Shown here: positions 42,219 to 50,880 of the stretch, one piece after another
Numbering within the stretch: position 1 is the stretch's first letter
How the letters are laid out: each line of letters opens with the position of its first letter
Origin: Mesotoga prima MesG1.Ag.4.2
Lineage (GTDB): Bacteria > Thermotogota > Thermotogae > Petrotogales > Kosmotogaceae
DNA length: 64,000 bases
Direction: 5' to 3'
NCBI RefSeq assembly: GCF_000147715.2
Contig: NC_017934.1
Location: forward strand, 496,001-560,000
Position numbers and translations under genes: made by a program
The notes under the pieces: model-generated
Databases searched by the model: none
Seen by the model: only the letters and a program-made list of their open reading frames with translations
What the model was told of the DNA's origin: nothing

Positions 42219-42395
42219 ATGTTGGTCTTAATGGATACGATTATTCACTATTTTTACTTCGTAATGACTGGGTTCTTTGCAATCCTTCTGCTAAAGAATC
42301 TTTTCAAAAGAGAAAGGCGAAAAGGCCTTGTCTATGACATAGTCTATTCCTACGTTATCATGGTCTTCATACTAAGAGTAATCGGGATTAAGTGA
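42219..42395 (+). CDS. Small two-segment membrane protein
   Basis: A 58-residue protein beginning MLVLMDTIIHYFYFVMTGF with two hydrophobic helices separated by a basic loop (KNLFKRERRKG). TGGAGGTGAGG precedes the ATG and it sits between the permease (13-nt gap) and the M14 gene (8-nt gap), so it is a true member of the operon. It may be an accessory subunit of the transporter; no family is recognised. Confidence 0.75.
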   Translation: MLVLMDTIIHYFYFVMTGFFAILLLKNLFKRERRKGLVYDIVYSYVIMVFILRVIGIK

Positions 42396-42403
42396 GGTGT
42401 GAG

Positions 42404-43597
42404 ATGAAGAATCCACTGTATCTAAAAATCCTATTCCTGGTTCTTTCGGGCGTACTCGGCCTTTTAGCTGGAATAGAGTTCTGGGAACTCCGGCATTACA
42501 AAGAAACGGTCGTCGTTTCAGAAGACTTCTCTGAAAAGATTATGCTTAGCCAGTATCTTCCAAGTCTCAAGAATACTTGGGGAGATACACCTATTTATAT
42601 CTATGACTCCGGAGTACCGGGAGGCTCGATGCTTGTTCTCGGTGGAACCCATCCATATGAGCCGGCGACGACACTCGCGACCTACGTTATGATGGAAAAC
42701 ATCGACGTGACATCGGGGAAAGTCTATATAATTCCTCATGCAAATATGAGTGCCTCTACATTGGGAATGCTTGGCAACGCATACATAAAGTACTACCATA
42801 TAGAGACTCCATGGGGTCAGAAGAAGTATAGAGTCGGTGACCGAGGAACTAATCCACTAGATCAGTGGCCAGACCCTTTCACCTACGTTCACTACCCATC
42901 AACCCAGAATTTGGCTTACCAGGACATCAGGAATTTGAACAGGACTTTTCCTGGAAGACCGGATGGAACGCTTACGGAGAGAATATCCTATGCGATTATG
43001 GAGTTGATTCGGAATGAGGACATTGACATTTTCTTCGATTTTCACGAGGCATCACTGATGTACCCGGTGGTAAGTACTTACGTGGCACACGACAGGTCAA
43101 TGGATATTGCCATGATGGCCGCAATGATGCTAAGCGCCACTCAGTTCCCGATGAAGTGCGAGGCCTCGCCAAAAAACTTGAGAGGTCTGACACATAGAGA
43201 AGTGGGCGACTTCAGCAATACGTTGGCAATATTGATGGAGACGCCCGAAGCCTTTATCGACAGAGTCGTTGGGCGCATGTCAGAGGAACTTATGCTAGAG
43301 GGTAAAGATGAATTCCTTCAGACAGCTGCAGAAAAGGGTCTAGTTTACTGCGATTACGACATATACGAAGGTTTTCCGGATGCTCTTGGAAACATGATTA
43401 TTGGTACACCGATGGATTACAGAGTCGGTAGGCACCTATCAGGAACGCTAGAGGCCTTGAACTGGATGAATCAGTTCTTCCCTGACAAGGCAATTAGCGT
43501 GACTTTTCCGAACTACGTCGATGTTATGAGTAATGGGTCGGGGTACTATCTACATGATCCAAGCAAAGCCGACCCATCCAGAGTCTTCCAGAACTGA
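42404..43597 (+). CDS. Membrane-anchored M14 succinylglutamate desuccinylase/aspartoacylase-like enzyme
   Basis: A 397-residue zinc enzyme. Residues about 6-25 form a membrane anchor. Zinc ligands appear as GGTHPYEPAT (HxxE) and FFDFHEAS (His), and NLNRTFPGRPDGTLTERI provides the substrate Arg region typical of the AstE/AspA group. These enzymes remove an acyl group from N-acyl amino acids. The anchored form would act outside the membrane. The ATG at 42404 follows GAGGTGTGAG. Confidence 0.85.
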   Translation: MKNPLYLKILFLVLSGVLGLLAGIEFWELRHYKETVVVSEDFSEKIMLSQYLPSLKNTWGDTPIYIYDSGVPGGSMLVLGGTHPYEPATTLATYVMMENIDVTSGKVYIIPHANMSASTLGMLGNAYIKYYHIETPWGQKKYRVGDRGTNPLDQWPDPFTYVHYPSTQNLAYQDIRNLNRTFPGRPDGTLTERISYAIMELIRNEDIDIFFDFHEASLMYPVVSTYVAHDRSMDIAMMAAMMLSATQFPMKCEASPKNLRGLTHREVGDFSNTLAILMETPEAFIDRVVGRMSEELMLEGKDEFLQTAAEKGLVYCDYDIYEGFPDALGNMIIGTPMDYRVGRHLSGTLEALNWMNQFFPDKAISVTFPNYVDVMSNGSGYYLHDPSKADPSRVFQN

Positions 43598-43656
43598 AAG
43601 TCTGAAGATCAACTGATACAGGAAGGCACCACAATCCTTTTTCTAGGGGGCAAAAC

Positions 43657-45213
43657 GTGAAATTGAAGCTGAAAGCGTTCCTGGTACTTGTGATTTTGCT
43701 GGTCTTCTTGAGTAGTACCGCGCTTACCTGTACCATACTTGCCGTTGGCAAGGATGCATCGGTGGATGGTTCGACAATTGTTACCCACAACGACGATTCC
43801 AGTTCGGCCGACTTCAGGCTGTGGATAATCCCGGCTATAGACTGGCCGGAAGGTTCGATGAGAGATATCGTGATCGATTCTCACAACTACATTGATTACG
43901 GTGACTTTCCCTTCGTTGATGTTGGTGACAAGGGAGTAGTTGTGGGACAGATTCCTCAGGTGGAGCACACCTACCAGTATTTCCACTCCAGATACTCGTT
44001 TATCAAAGAAATGGGAGTTGCAATGGGTGAGTCCACTGCCGGAGTTAGAAGGGAACTGAGAGAGGCCAGAGGTTGGATCGACTGCTGGACGGCTCAGGAT
44101 ATCGCTCTCGAGAGGGCCTCCACGGCAAGAGAAGCGGTCAGAATCATGGGGGATCTTGTCGAGCAGTACGGTTGGTACGGTTCAGGCGAGATAATGAACG
44201 TAACTGATGGAGATGAGGTCTGGATAGCCGAATTCTACGGACGTGATCTCTGGGTTGCAGTGAGGATGCCGGACGACTGTGTTTTCGTCGGTGCAAACAC
44301 GATGAGAATTCGAGATGTCGATTTTGAAGACACTGAAAATGTGATGTACTCCCCGAATCTTATTTCTTATGCGGTTGAACAGGGATGGTACGATCCAAAT
44401 TCCGGAGAACCCTTCAGACCGGCAGATGTGTATGCCCCGAGGAGCAGCGGAAACATTCGCGAATGGAGAGCATTCAGCTTGATGGCTCCATCCATGGGGT
44501 ACGAGTACCTAGATGTCCACTACCCTCTCTGGATAAAACCCGATAAGAAACTTTCCGTTTGGGACATTTTCACAATTTCTGGAGATTGGTACGAAGGAAC
44601 GGAATTCGACCTGACTAAAGGAATTGGTGCCGGGCCTTTTGGCGATCCATTTGCAAGCTACAGAGTCGGAGGAAGGCAGAGACCCATAGGTATCTACTTG
44701 AGTTGTTATGTTCAGATCAGTCAGATCAAGAACTGGTTGCCGCCTGTAATTGGATCAGTAGTATGGTTTGGATATGGTGGAGGCGGCACACAGTACCATA
44801 CTCCTCTTTGGCCGGCAATGTCTGAGCTGCCAGAGTTCTATCAGGTTGGCTCGAGATATGAAGACTTCAGAAGAGATTCTGGATGGTGGACAAGTACATA
44901 TGTACAGGAAATGACTAGACTGAGATTCAAAGATGCCATTGTTGATCTAAGAAACTTCAGGGATCCAAAGATGCAGGCAGTGTATCAGACGGTGCCAAAG
45001 ATTCAAGAACTTGCCACAGAACTATACGAGACCGATAAGGATGCCGCGCTTGCTATCATAAGTGATTATGCTTACAATACGGCGGTTGCATGGCAGGCCG
45101 ACTGGCTAAAGTTTGGAGATTACTTGGTGGGCAAATACTGTGCAGACAGGATTAACTTTGGAACAGGTCTGCCTAAAGAATGGGGCGAACTTCTGGACTC
45201 TTTGAACAACTAG
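43657..45213 (+). CDS. Secreted C69-family peptidase (first copy)
   Basis: A 518-residue N-terminal-nucleophile hydrolase. A hydrophobic signal (residues about 6-24) ends directly at Cys25 in TCTILAVGKDASVDGST, the position of the catalytic nucleophile in dipeptidase A (C69) enzymes, so signal removal would expose the active Cys. THNDDSSSADFRLW and IDCWTAQDIALERASTAREA follow, as in the family. It probably cleaves dipeptides outside the membrane. GTG start with AGGGGG upstream. Closely similar to the next gene. Confidence 0.88.
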   Translation: MKLKLKAFLVLVILLVFLSSTALTCTILAVGKDASVDGSTIVTHNDDSSSADFRLWIIPAIDWPEGSMRDIVIDSHNYIDYGDFPFVDVGDKGVVVGQIPQVEHTYQYFHSRYSFIKEMGVAMGESTAGVRRELREARGWIDCWTAQDIALERASTAREAVRIMGDLVEQYGWYGSGEIMNVTDGDEVWIAEFYGRDLWVAVRMPDDCVFVGANTMRIRDVDFEDTENVMYSPNLISYAVEQGWYDPNSGEPFRPADVYAPRSSGNIREWRAFSLMAPSMGYEYLDVHYPLWIKPDKKLSVWDIFTISGDWYEGTEFDLTKGIGAGPFGDPFASYRVGGRQRPIGIYLSCYVQISQIKNWLPPVIGSVVWFGYGGGGTQYHTPLWPAMSELPEFYQVGSRYEDFRRDSGWWTSTYVQEMTRLRFKDAIVDLRNFRDPKMQAVYQTVPKIQELATELYETDKDAALAIISDYAYNTAVAWQADWLKFGDYLVGKYCADRINFGTGLPKEWGELLDSLNN

Positions 45214-45332
45214 AATCCAAAAACCCTTTCTTGTTCAGTGAATCTATACGGGAGGTGGGATCAGTCAGACAACGTAGTAGTAATGTTTCAAAAGCAACAA
45301 CAAATCTAATCTAGATGGGGTGATGTACTCTT

Positions 45333-46946
45333 ATGAAGAAAGTTTTAATAATTCTGATTGTGGCATTGATAAGTTTCGCAAGTGCAGCCGTTGCATGTAC
45401 TATCCTTGGAGTCGGCAAGGATGCAATGGTTAATGGTTCAACTATCATTACGCACAACGATGATTCAACCAGTGCGGATTTCCGTCTGTGGATTATCCCT
45501 GCGATGGATTGGCCGGAAGGTTCAATGAGAGATATCGTGCTCGATTCTCACAACTACATCGATTACGGCAACTATCCCGAAGTGAACATTGGTTCGAAGG
45601 GGACTCTCATAGGACAGATTCCTCAGGTTCCTCACACCTATCAGTACTTCCACTCAAGATACTCCTTCATGAACGAGAAAGGAGTTGCCGTAAGCGAATC
45701 AACATTTGGTATCGACACCAGTACCGATTATGGCAAGGAAGTAAGAAAGGTTCTCTGGACGGACTCTAAGGGAATCATTGACTGCTGGACGGCACAGGAT
45801 ATTGCTCTCGAGAGAGCCGCGACCGCGAGAGAAGCTGTAAGGATCATGGGTGATCTCGTCGAGCAGTATGGATGGAGCACGGTTGGTGGCGGCGGAGAGA
45901 CAATGACCGTTGCCGACGGCGAAGAGACCTGGATCGTTGAGTTCTACGGAAGAGATATTTGGGCTGGTGTAAGGATTCCAAGTGACCACTTCACAGTTGC
46001 AGCAAATAGAGCAAGAATCATGGAAGTTGATCTCGAGGATACAGAAAACGTTATGGCTTCCCCGAACATAGTGTCCTTTGCCGTGGAACAGGGATGGTAT
46101 GATCCCAGTTCAGGCAAGCCATTCAACATAGCCGAGATTTACGCTCCGAACGACAGCCTTTACGCAACAAGAAGAGAGTGGAGAGCATTCGACCTCGTAG
46201 CTCCTTCTCTGGGACTCAGCCCACACGACTTGAGATTCCCGCTTTCTGTTAAGCCCGACAGACTTCTCACCGTACATGATATCTTTGCGATCAAGGGTGA
46301 TTACTATCAGGGAACGGATTACGACCTGACAGTTGGACTGGCTGCGGGCCCCTGGGGAGATCCTCTAAGATATGCCAATACTGGTAAGACGGGTTCTTGG
46401 GAGAGAAGTATCAATATGCACAGAACCTGCTATGTCCACATAGGCGAGACAAACTCTGCCTATGCAGAACCGTTCAAGGGAATCAGCTGGTTTGGTTACG
46501 GCGCGCCTGATACAAGCTACATAGTTCCATTGTGGCCGATAATGAGAGAGCTTCCCAAGTTCTACGAGACCGGTAGCAGATACGAAGAGTTCAGAAGAGA
46601 CTCTGGTTGGTGGGTCAACTCTTATGTGCAGCAGATGGCCGAACTTCACTATAACCTCGCTATCCAGGATATCAGGAACTACAGGGATCCTAAACTGGAA
46701 GTTCTCTACAAGGTTACACCGGAAGTTCAGAAGATAGCTACTGATATGTATGAGACGGATCCAGAAGCTGCCATAGATTTCGTCTCCAACTATGCTTTCA
46801 TGAACGCGGTTGCATGGCACGAAGAATGGAAACTTCTTGGTGACAGGCTTCTTGGAAACTACGCACTCGGATATGTCAATTTCAAATCCTCACCATATCC
46901 CGATTGGTGGAACGAAGCAATCGGTTATGGCTTCCCAGAGAGATAG
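45333..46946 (+). CDS. Secreted C69-family peptidase (second copy)
   Basis: A 537-residue paralogue of the preceding gene; many blocks are identical (for example DWPEGSMRDIV and QYFHSRYSFM). The signal ends at Cys22 in VACTILGVGKDAMVNGST, the likely nucleophile. The segment AVAC before it resembles a lipobox loosely, but retaining a free Cys fits an Ntn hydrolase better. It has a longer insert after STFGIDTS compared with copy one. Ends with a strong terminator, closing the cluster. Confidence 0.88.
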   Translation: MKKVLIILIVALISFASAAVACTILGVGKDAMVNGSTIITHNDDSTSADFRLWIIPAMDWPEGSMRDIVLDSHNYIDYGNYPEVNIGSKGTLIGQIPQVPHTYQYFHSRYSFMNEKGVAVSESTFGIDTSTDYGKEVRKVLWTDSKGIIDCWTAQDIALERAATAREAVRIMGDLVEQYGWSTVGGGGETMTVADGEETWIVEFYGRDIWAGVRIPSDHFTVAANRARIMEVDLEDTENVMASPNIVSFAVEQGWYDPSSGKPFNIAEIYAPNDSLYATRREWRAFDLVAPSLGLSPHDLRFPLSVKPDRLLTVHDIFAIKGDYYQGTDYDLTVGLAAGPWGDPLRYANTGKTGSWERSINMHRTCYVHIGETNSAYAEPFKGISWFGYGAPDTSYIVPLWPIMRELPKFYETGSRYEEFRRDSGWWVNSYVQQMAELHYNLAIQDIRNYRDPKLEVLYKVTPEVQKIATDMYETDPEAAIDFVSNYAFMNAVAWHEEWKLLGDRLLGNYALGYVNFKSSPYPDWWNEAIGYGFPER

Positions 46947-46966
46947 TTGTATTTCTCTGAGTTCAG

Positions 46967-46998
46967 AGGCGGCCGTTTCGGCCGCTTCTTTTTTTTGT
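46967..46998 (+). terminator. Terminator of the DUF6305-C69 cluster
   Basis: AGGCGGCC-GTTTC-GGCCGCTT followed by CTTTTTTTT. Confidence 0.92.
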
Positions 46999-47196
46999 GT
47001 TTCAGATCTCCCAAATCATCAGTATTTCTTTCGTTGCTTTTGAGCAAGACTGAAGCGACGGAAAAATCGGTTGATCACGAAGGCGTAATTCTAGAGTCTT
47101 CAGGATCGAAAGCATGCTCCTTTCACTATACAAAACTCCACTAAGTTGTGATAACATCTGTCAGTATAGAAGTCAAACCCGAAAGGAGTGGCAAAG

Positions 47197-47469
47197 GTGC
47201 AGAACATAGAGAAGATCATCGATCTAGTTGAAGAGCTTTTCGATGAACTTGAGAATGTTGATGTCCAGGAGCTTACCGAGGCTCTGCCGGATATGGAACA
47301 GGATGAAGTGACGGAATTAAGATCAAGCATTGAAGACTGGGTTGATGGACTTGACGAGATCATTGCACGTCTACCCGAGCTTCAAGCATCGATCCTCGAA
47401 CTGAAAGGTGATCTTGAAAGGCTCAACGATTCAGTTGTGGAGATGGAAGAGGATTTCGAGGAGGACTGA
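47197..47469 (+). CDS. Acidic coiled-coil protein of unknown function
   Basis: About 90 residues, strongly acidic, with heptad-like spacing of Leu, Ile and Val throughout (for example LPELQASILELKGDLERLN), predicting a helical bundle or coiled coil. No domain recognised. GTG at 47197 follows AAAGGAG at 8 nt; GTG at 47188 overlaps the ribosome site and is less likely. It has its own terminator and stands alone. Confidence 0.65.
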   Translation: MQNIEKIIDLVEELFDELENVDVQELTEALPDMEQDEVTELRSSIEDWVDGLDEIIARLPELQASILELKGDLERLNDSVVEMEEDFEED

Positions 47470-47484
47470 ATTAGATTCATTTTT

Positions 47485-47515
47485 GGGGGGTTCAATTGCC
47501 CCCTTTTCTCTTTTA
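47485..47515 (+). terminator. Terminator of the coiled-coil gene
   Basis: GGGGG/CCCCC stem (47485-47489 with 47499-47503) followed by TTTTCTCTTTT. Confidence 0.75.
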
Positions 47516-47543
47516 CATAATGGGTGTTTTGCTCGTAGGGGGT

Positions 47544-49667
47544 TTAGGAGTCAGCATCTGTTACCATTACGGCTTCAGACAGTTCCTTCAGTAAGAGGGA
47601 GTCGAAGAATCTGTGTATTACATACTTTACAAGGAGTTGTTGAGGAACGAATCTATCGAGTTTTTCGCCTAAGAGTTCGTACAGTTTCTTTAGCTCATTC
47701 GGGTTTTCTCTGAGATAGGTTGAGAGAATCCCTTTGATTTCATTTTCTTCCATTCTTGAAATCGCGAGCAACATTTCGTGTAGCTCATCGATATCGATTC
47801 CGTCCTTTACTATTACGCTGTGCCAGCTAGAGCTAATCTTCTTGATACCGGAAACTGCCTTTATGCACAGAGAGAGAAAGATGTTTGACATATCGCCCGC
47901 GAAGGTTTCGATTATTACACTTTTTCTTGAGTTTCGAAGGGAAATTGAAATAGATGATGCCCTGTGATTATCGATGAAGTCAAGAAGCGTTTGTGAAGCG
48001 TCCTGTGAGAGAACTACTCCATCAGGAATCTTTATCTCTGCCAGAGAAGACTTTATGGCCCTTGCGAACTCCTTTGTCATCAACGAACTGCTTCCAAACC
48101 AAGAAGGCGGTTTGCCGCTGTCACCTAAAACAACATGAACTGTCTTCCTGGCAGGACTGACTTCTTTTACAAGGAATGATCTTCCCCCCAGAAGAAAACT
48201 GACTTCATCGTCAGAGGAAGTGCTAAGAACTGCAGGGTGAATCTTTCCAATTTCGTGTCCGTTGAAAATAACGGAGTAATCAAATCCCCCGGGAAAGAGG
48301 ACAACAAAGTCCATCTTTTCCTTTCCGCTTCCGATCATCTCGGCGGTAGCAGCCCCCGAAGTTATCGCATTTCCTCTTCTTGCCAGGAAGGATTCCTTAA
48401 CGAGGTGATCCAAAACGATTTCGAAATCCGCGCTGCCGATTTGTCGGAAAGGGAAGGCTCTCTTGAGCACTGTAAGATCTTCCTTGCACAAAGAACCGGC
48501 AGTCTTGGTTAGGCCGATCAACTGATGGCCCAGCAAAGGAAGATGAAAACTGCTAGGCTTGAGTAGCTCAACGGATCCTTCTTCTAGCATATCGAGTATT
48601 CCCAGAAGATTATAGAGACTTTGAGGATCCTCTATGAAAACGGATATTGTGGATTTGTTCTTCTTTCTTCCGGCACGGCCAGCTCTTTGAAGGAATGAAG
48701 CCGCTGATGGAGGTATCTCAAGAAAGATCACCCTATCTATATCGCCTATGTCTATGCCCATTTCCAGCGTCGAAGTGGCTACAATAGCCCTCAGTTTCTT
48801 GTCCCTCTTAAACTCCTCCTCAATCTCTACCCTTAAGCTCTTTGATACGGAACTGTGGTGAACCGGAATAGCCAGTCCTAACGCTTTTGCAGAAGCTGCA
48901 AAATCCTCGGCTTTCGCTCGCGAGTAAGAAAAGAGTAGAATCTTGTCGTCAGTCTCCTCAAGGAGCCTTGCGAGGTATTCGGCTGGAGAGATCTCTCCTT
49001 CCGTGAGAACCTCAATGGTTCTCTTGCTCTTGCTGTCGTCAGTTACTATTTCGGATTCTCTGTTTGAGCTCCCACTAAGCCATTCCATAAGGAGTTCGGG
49101 GTTTCCAACAGTTGCGGACATTGCAATTCTCTGTTGATCAATACCAGAGAGAATCTTAATTCTCTCCATTAAAGAAGCAAGCTGAGCGCCTCTTGGAGAA
49201 TCGATGAAAGCATGCACCTCATCTATTATCACGAATTCTATCTTTGAAAGCAAATCTATATTCTCACTCAAAAAGATACCTTCAACTGATTCAGGTGTCG
49301 TTACGAGTATGGAGGCCTCCTTCGCAGTAGAGAACTTCTCTGATTTTGTGAGATCACCGTGCCACTTCCCCACTACCATACCAAAAGGTCTCAGAATGAG
49401 TTCAAGTCGAGAAGCCACGTCGTTGATCAAAGATTTCAGTGGAGCGAAGTAAATGCATTTCAGACCAGCCGAAAGCTCAAGTAGTCTATTAACTACGGGT
49501 ATCATTACTGCTTCCGTTTTTCCTGAAGCCGTACCCGCAATCAGCAACAAGTTCTTTCCATCCAGCACAGGGGGAATAGTTTTGCTCTGAATCTCTCTCA
49601 AGCTCTGCCAGCGATATCTATAAGAGAAGAGATCCACAAGCTTCTGATTTAGTCTGGGATCAATCAC
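47544..49667 (-). CDS. SF2 DEAD/DEAH helicase, Lhr/BrxHI-like
   Basis: A 707-residue superfamily 2 helicase. Walker A AGTASGKTEA is near residue 45, motif II IIDEVHAF near 145, motif III SAT near 190, motif IV-V region ATSTLEMGIDIGDIDRVI and motif VI QRAGRAGR near 330. The C-terminal 350 residues lack recognised domains. It resembles Lhr-type and BREX BrxHI helicases that pair with BrxD ATPases. GTG start overlapping the upstream stop (GTGA), without its own ribosome site, so it depends on translation of the ATPase gene. Confidence 0.85.
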   Translation of the reverse strand: MIDPRLNQKLVDLFSYRYRWQSLREIQSKTIPPVLDGKNLLLIAGTASGKTEAVMIPVVNRLLELSAGLKCIYFAPLKSLINDVASRLELILRPFGMVVGKWHGDLTKSEKFSTAKEASILVTTPESVEGIFLSENIDLLSKIEFVIIDEVHAFIDSPRGAQLASLMERIKILSGIDQQRIAMSATVGNPELLMEWLSGSSNRESEIVTDDSKSKRTIEVLTEGEISPAEYLARLLEETDDKILLFSYSRAKAEDFAASAKALGLAIPVHHSSVSKSLRVEIEEEFKRDKKLRAIVATSTLEMGIDIGDIDRVIFLEIPPSAASFLQRAGRAGRKKNKSTISVFIEDPQSLYNLLGILDMLEEGSVELLKPSSFHLPLLGHQLIGLTKTAGSLCKEDLTVLKRAFPFRQIGSADFEIVLDHLVKESFLARRGNAITSGAATAEMIGSGKEKMDFVVLFPGGFDYSVIFNGHEIGKIHPAVLSTSSDDEVSFLLGGRSFLVKEVSPARKTVHVVLGDSGKPPSWFGSSSLMTKEFARAIKSSLAEIKIPDGVVLSQDASQTLLDFIDNHRASSISISLRNSRKSVIIETFAGDMSNIFLSLCIKAVSGIKKISSSWHSVIVKDGIDIDELHEMLLAISRMEENEIKGILSTYLRENPNELKKLYELLGEKLDRFVPQQLLVKYVIHRFFDSLLLKELSEAVMVTDADS

Positions 49668-50857
49668 CAAAGTTGATCAGCAGCTTTAACTGAATCTGCG
49701 TCTCCATTTCCTTCTTGTCCTTTGCCTTGCCTGAGAGAATCGAGGAACTCTACGGTGAGCTTGGCAACTTCTCTAACGGAGGGTCTGAGTTTTCCATCAA
49801 TTCCTGTGTACTGCTTAACCAGGGACTGCAGTGTGGTCTCTTCGAAGGACGAGTCTGCAGTGTATGAATAGCAGCTGGCGTAAAGCGTCTTTAACCGCCT
49901 GATCAGCTGTCTCAAATCTTCTTTTCCCAACGGTTCTAGATTCAGGATAATGGTCTTTCCACTATTATCCCCGGAGATGTTTTTCATCCTGTCGTAAAGC
50001 GCATGGTAGGATGCGATTCCTCTGTGTTTGTTTTCGAACCAAACATCTGTTCCAAGCCACAAAAAGTAAGTCTTTTGGAGGAACCCCGCAGACATCTTGT
50101 CGATGATTTCCCTTAGTTGATTGAAGGTCCTATCCCTTACATCTCTTCTTCTGTTCATTGTGGATTCGAGCTCATCCATTATTATTACCAGCCCTGGGAC
50201 CTGTAAAGTATCCATCAAAGAAGTGAAAGACTTCAGGAAGTTCCAACCATCATCCTGGAGAAAATGGTATATGCCGTGTTTTTTCATCGTTCTTTTGTCA
50301 ACACTATCTCCAACGAGATACGCATAAAACTCTTCACCCGGGGCTCCCTGTCCAGCGCTTGCCACATATGCGGCGCAGAAATGAGAAAACATGCCATCGG
50401 GGTCATAATTGTCTCTCGTTGATAGGTATTCTCTCACTGAGTTCACATCGTCAGACGGAATTCTCAGTTCCTCAAGCTCGCCGAGCGTCTTTTCGGCCCA
50501 GGCCCTGAGGAATATCTTCAAAGGATTCCCGTTTATTCCCACCATTGTCATGTTCTTCATTATTGATCTAAAGAATTCGTCCTGTTTGTGTAGTGTGTCG
50601 TAATCCTTTTCGGAAAGGCAGGATATCATCATTCCTTTTTCCCTGGACACGTATTCCGCGTATCTGGCAAGAGTTGTCTTTCCCAGTCCGTATTCTCCCA
50701 GAAAGACTCTCACCTTGCTTCTCCCAGTCAGAATGTAGTTGATATCGTTCTCAATCTCTTGAACGTATTTTTCTCGGCCTGTGAGTATCTCGGTGACGAA
50801 ATCAACCGGGACGGCAGTTCCGGCTCTTATGGCCTCAAACATCGGATGGTAATCCAC
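49664..50857 (-). CDS. BrxD-like (DUF2791) P-loop ATPase
   Basis: A 397-residue ATPase. Walker A is GEYGLGKTTLARYAEYVS near residue 54, followed by CLSEKDYDTL, and Walker B is GLVIIMDELESTMNRRRDVR near 220, with NQLREIIDKM after it; C-terminal helices follow. This build matches the DUF2791/BrxD family that is paired with BrxHI helicases in BREX type 2 loci. No PglZ, PglX or other BREX gene is present here. GTG start with AAGGAG 7 nt upstream; 23-nt gap from the upstream gene and 4-nt overlap with the helicase. Confidence 0.8.
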   Translation of the reverse strand: MDYHPMFEAIRAGTAVPVDFVTEILTGREKYVQEIENDINYILTGRSKVRVFLGEYGLGKTTLARYAEYVSREKGMMISCLSEKDYDTLHKQDEFFRSIMKNMTMVGINGNPLKIFLRAWAEKTLGELEELRIPSDDVNSVREYLSTRDNYDPDGMFSHFCAAYVASAGQGAPGEEFYAYLVGDSVDKRTMKKHGIYHFLQDDGWNFLKSFTSLMDTLQVPGLVIIMDELESTMNRRRDVRDRTFNQLREIIDKMSAGFLQKTYFLWLGTDVWFENKHRGIASYHALYDRMKNISGDNSGKTIILNLEPLGKEDLRQLIRRLKTLYASCYSYTADSSFEETTLQSLVKQYTGIDGKLRPSVREVAKLTVEFLDSLRQGKGQEGNGDADSVKAADQLW

Positions 50858-50880
50858 GGAAAACTCCTTTCAGCTTTGTG

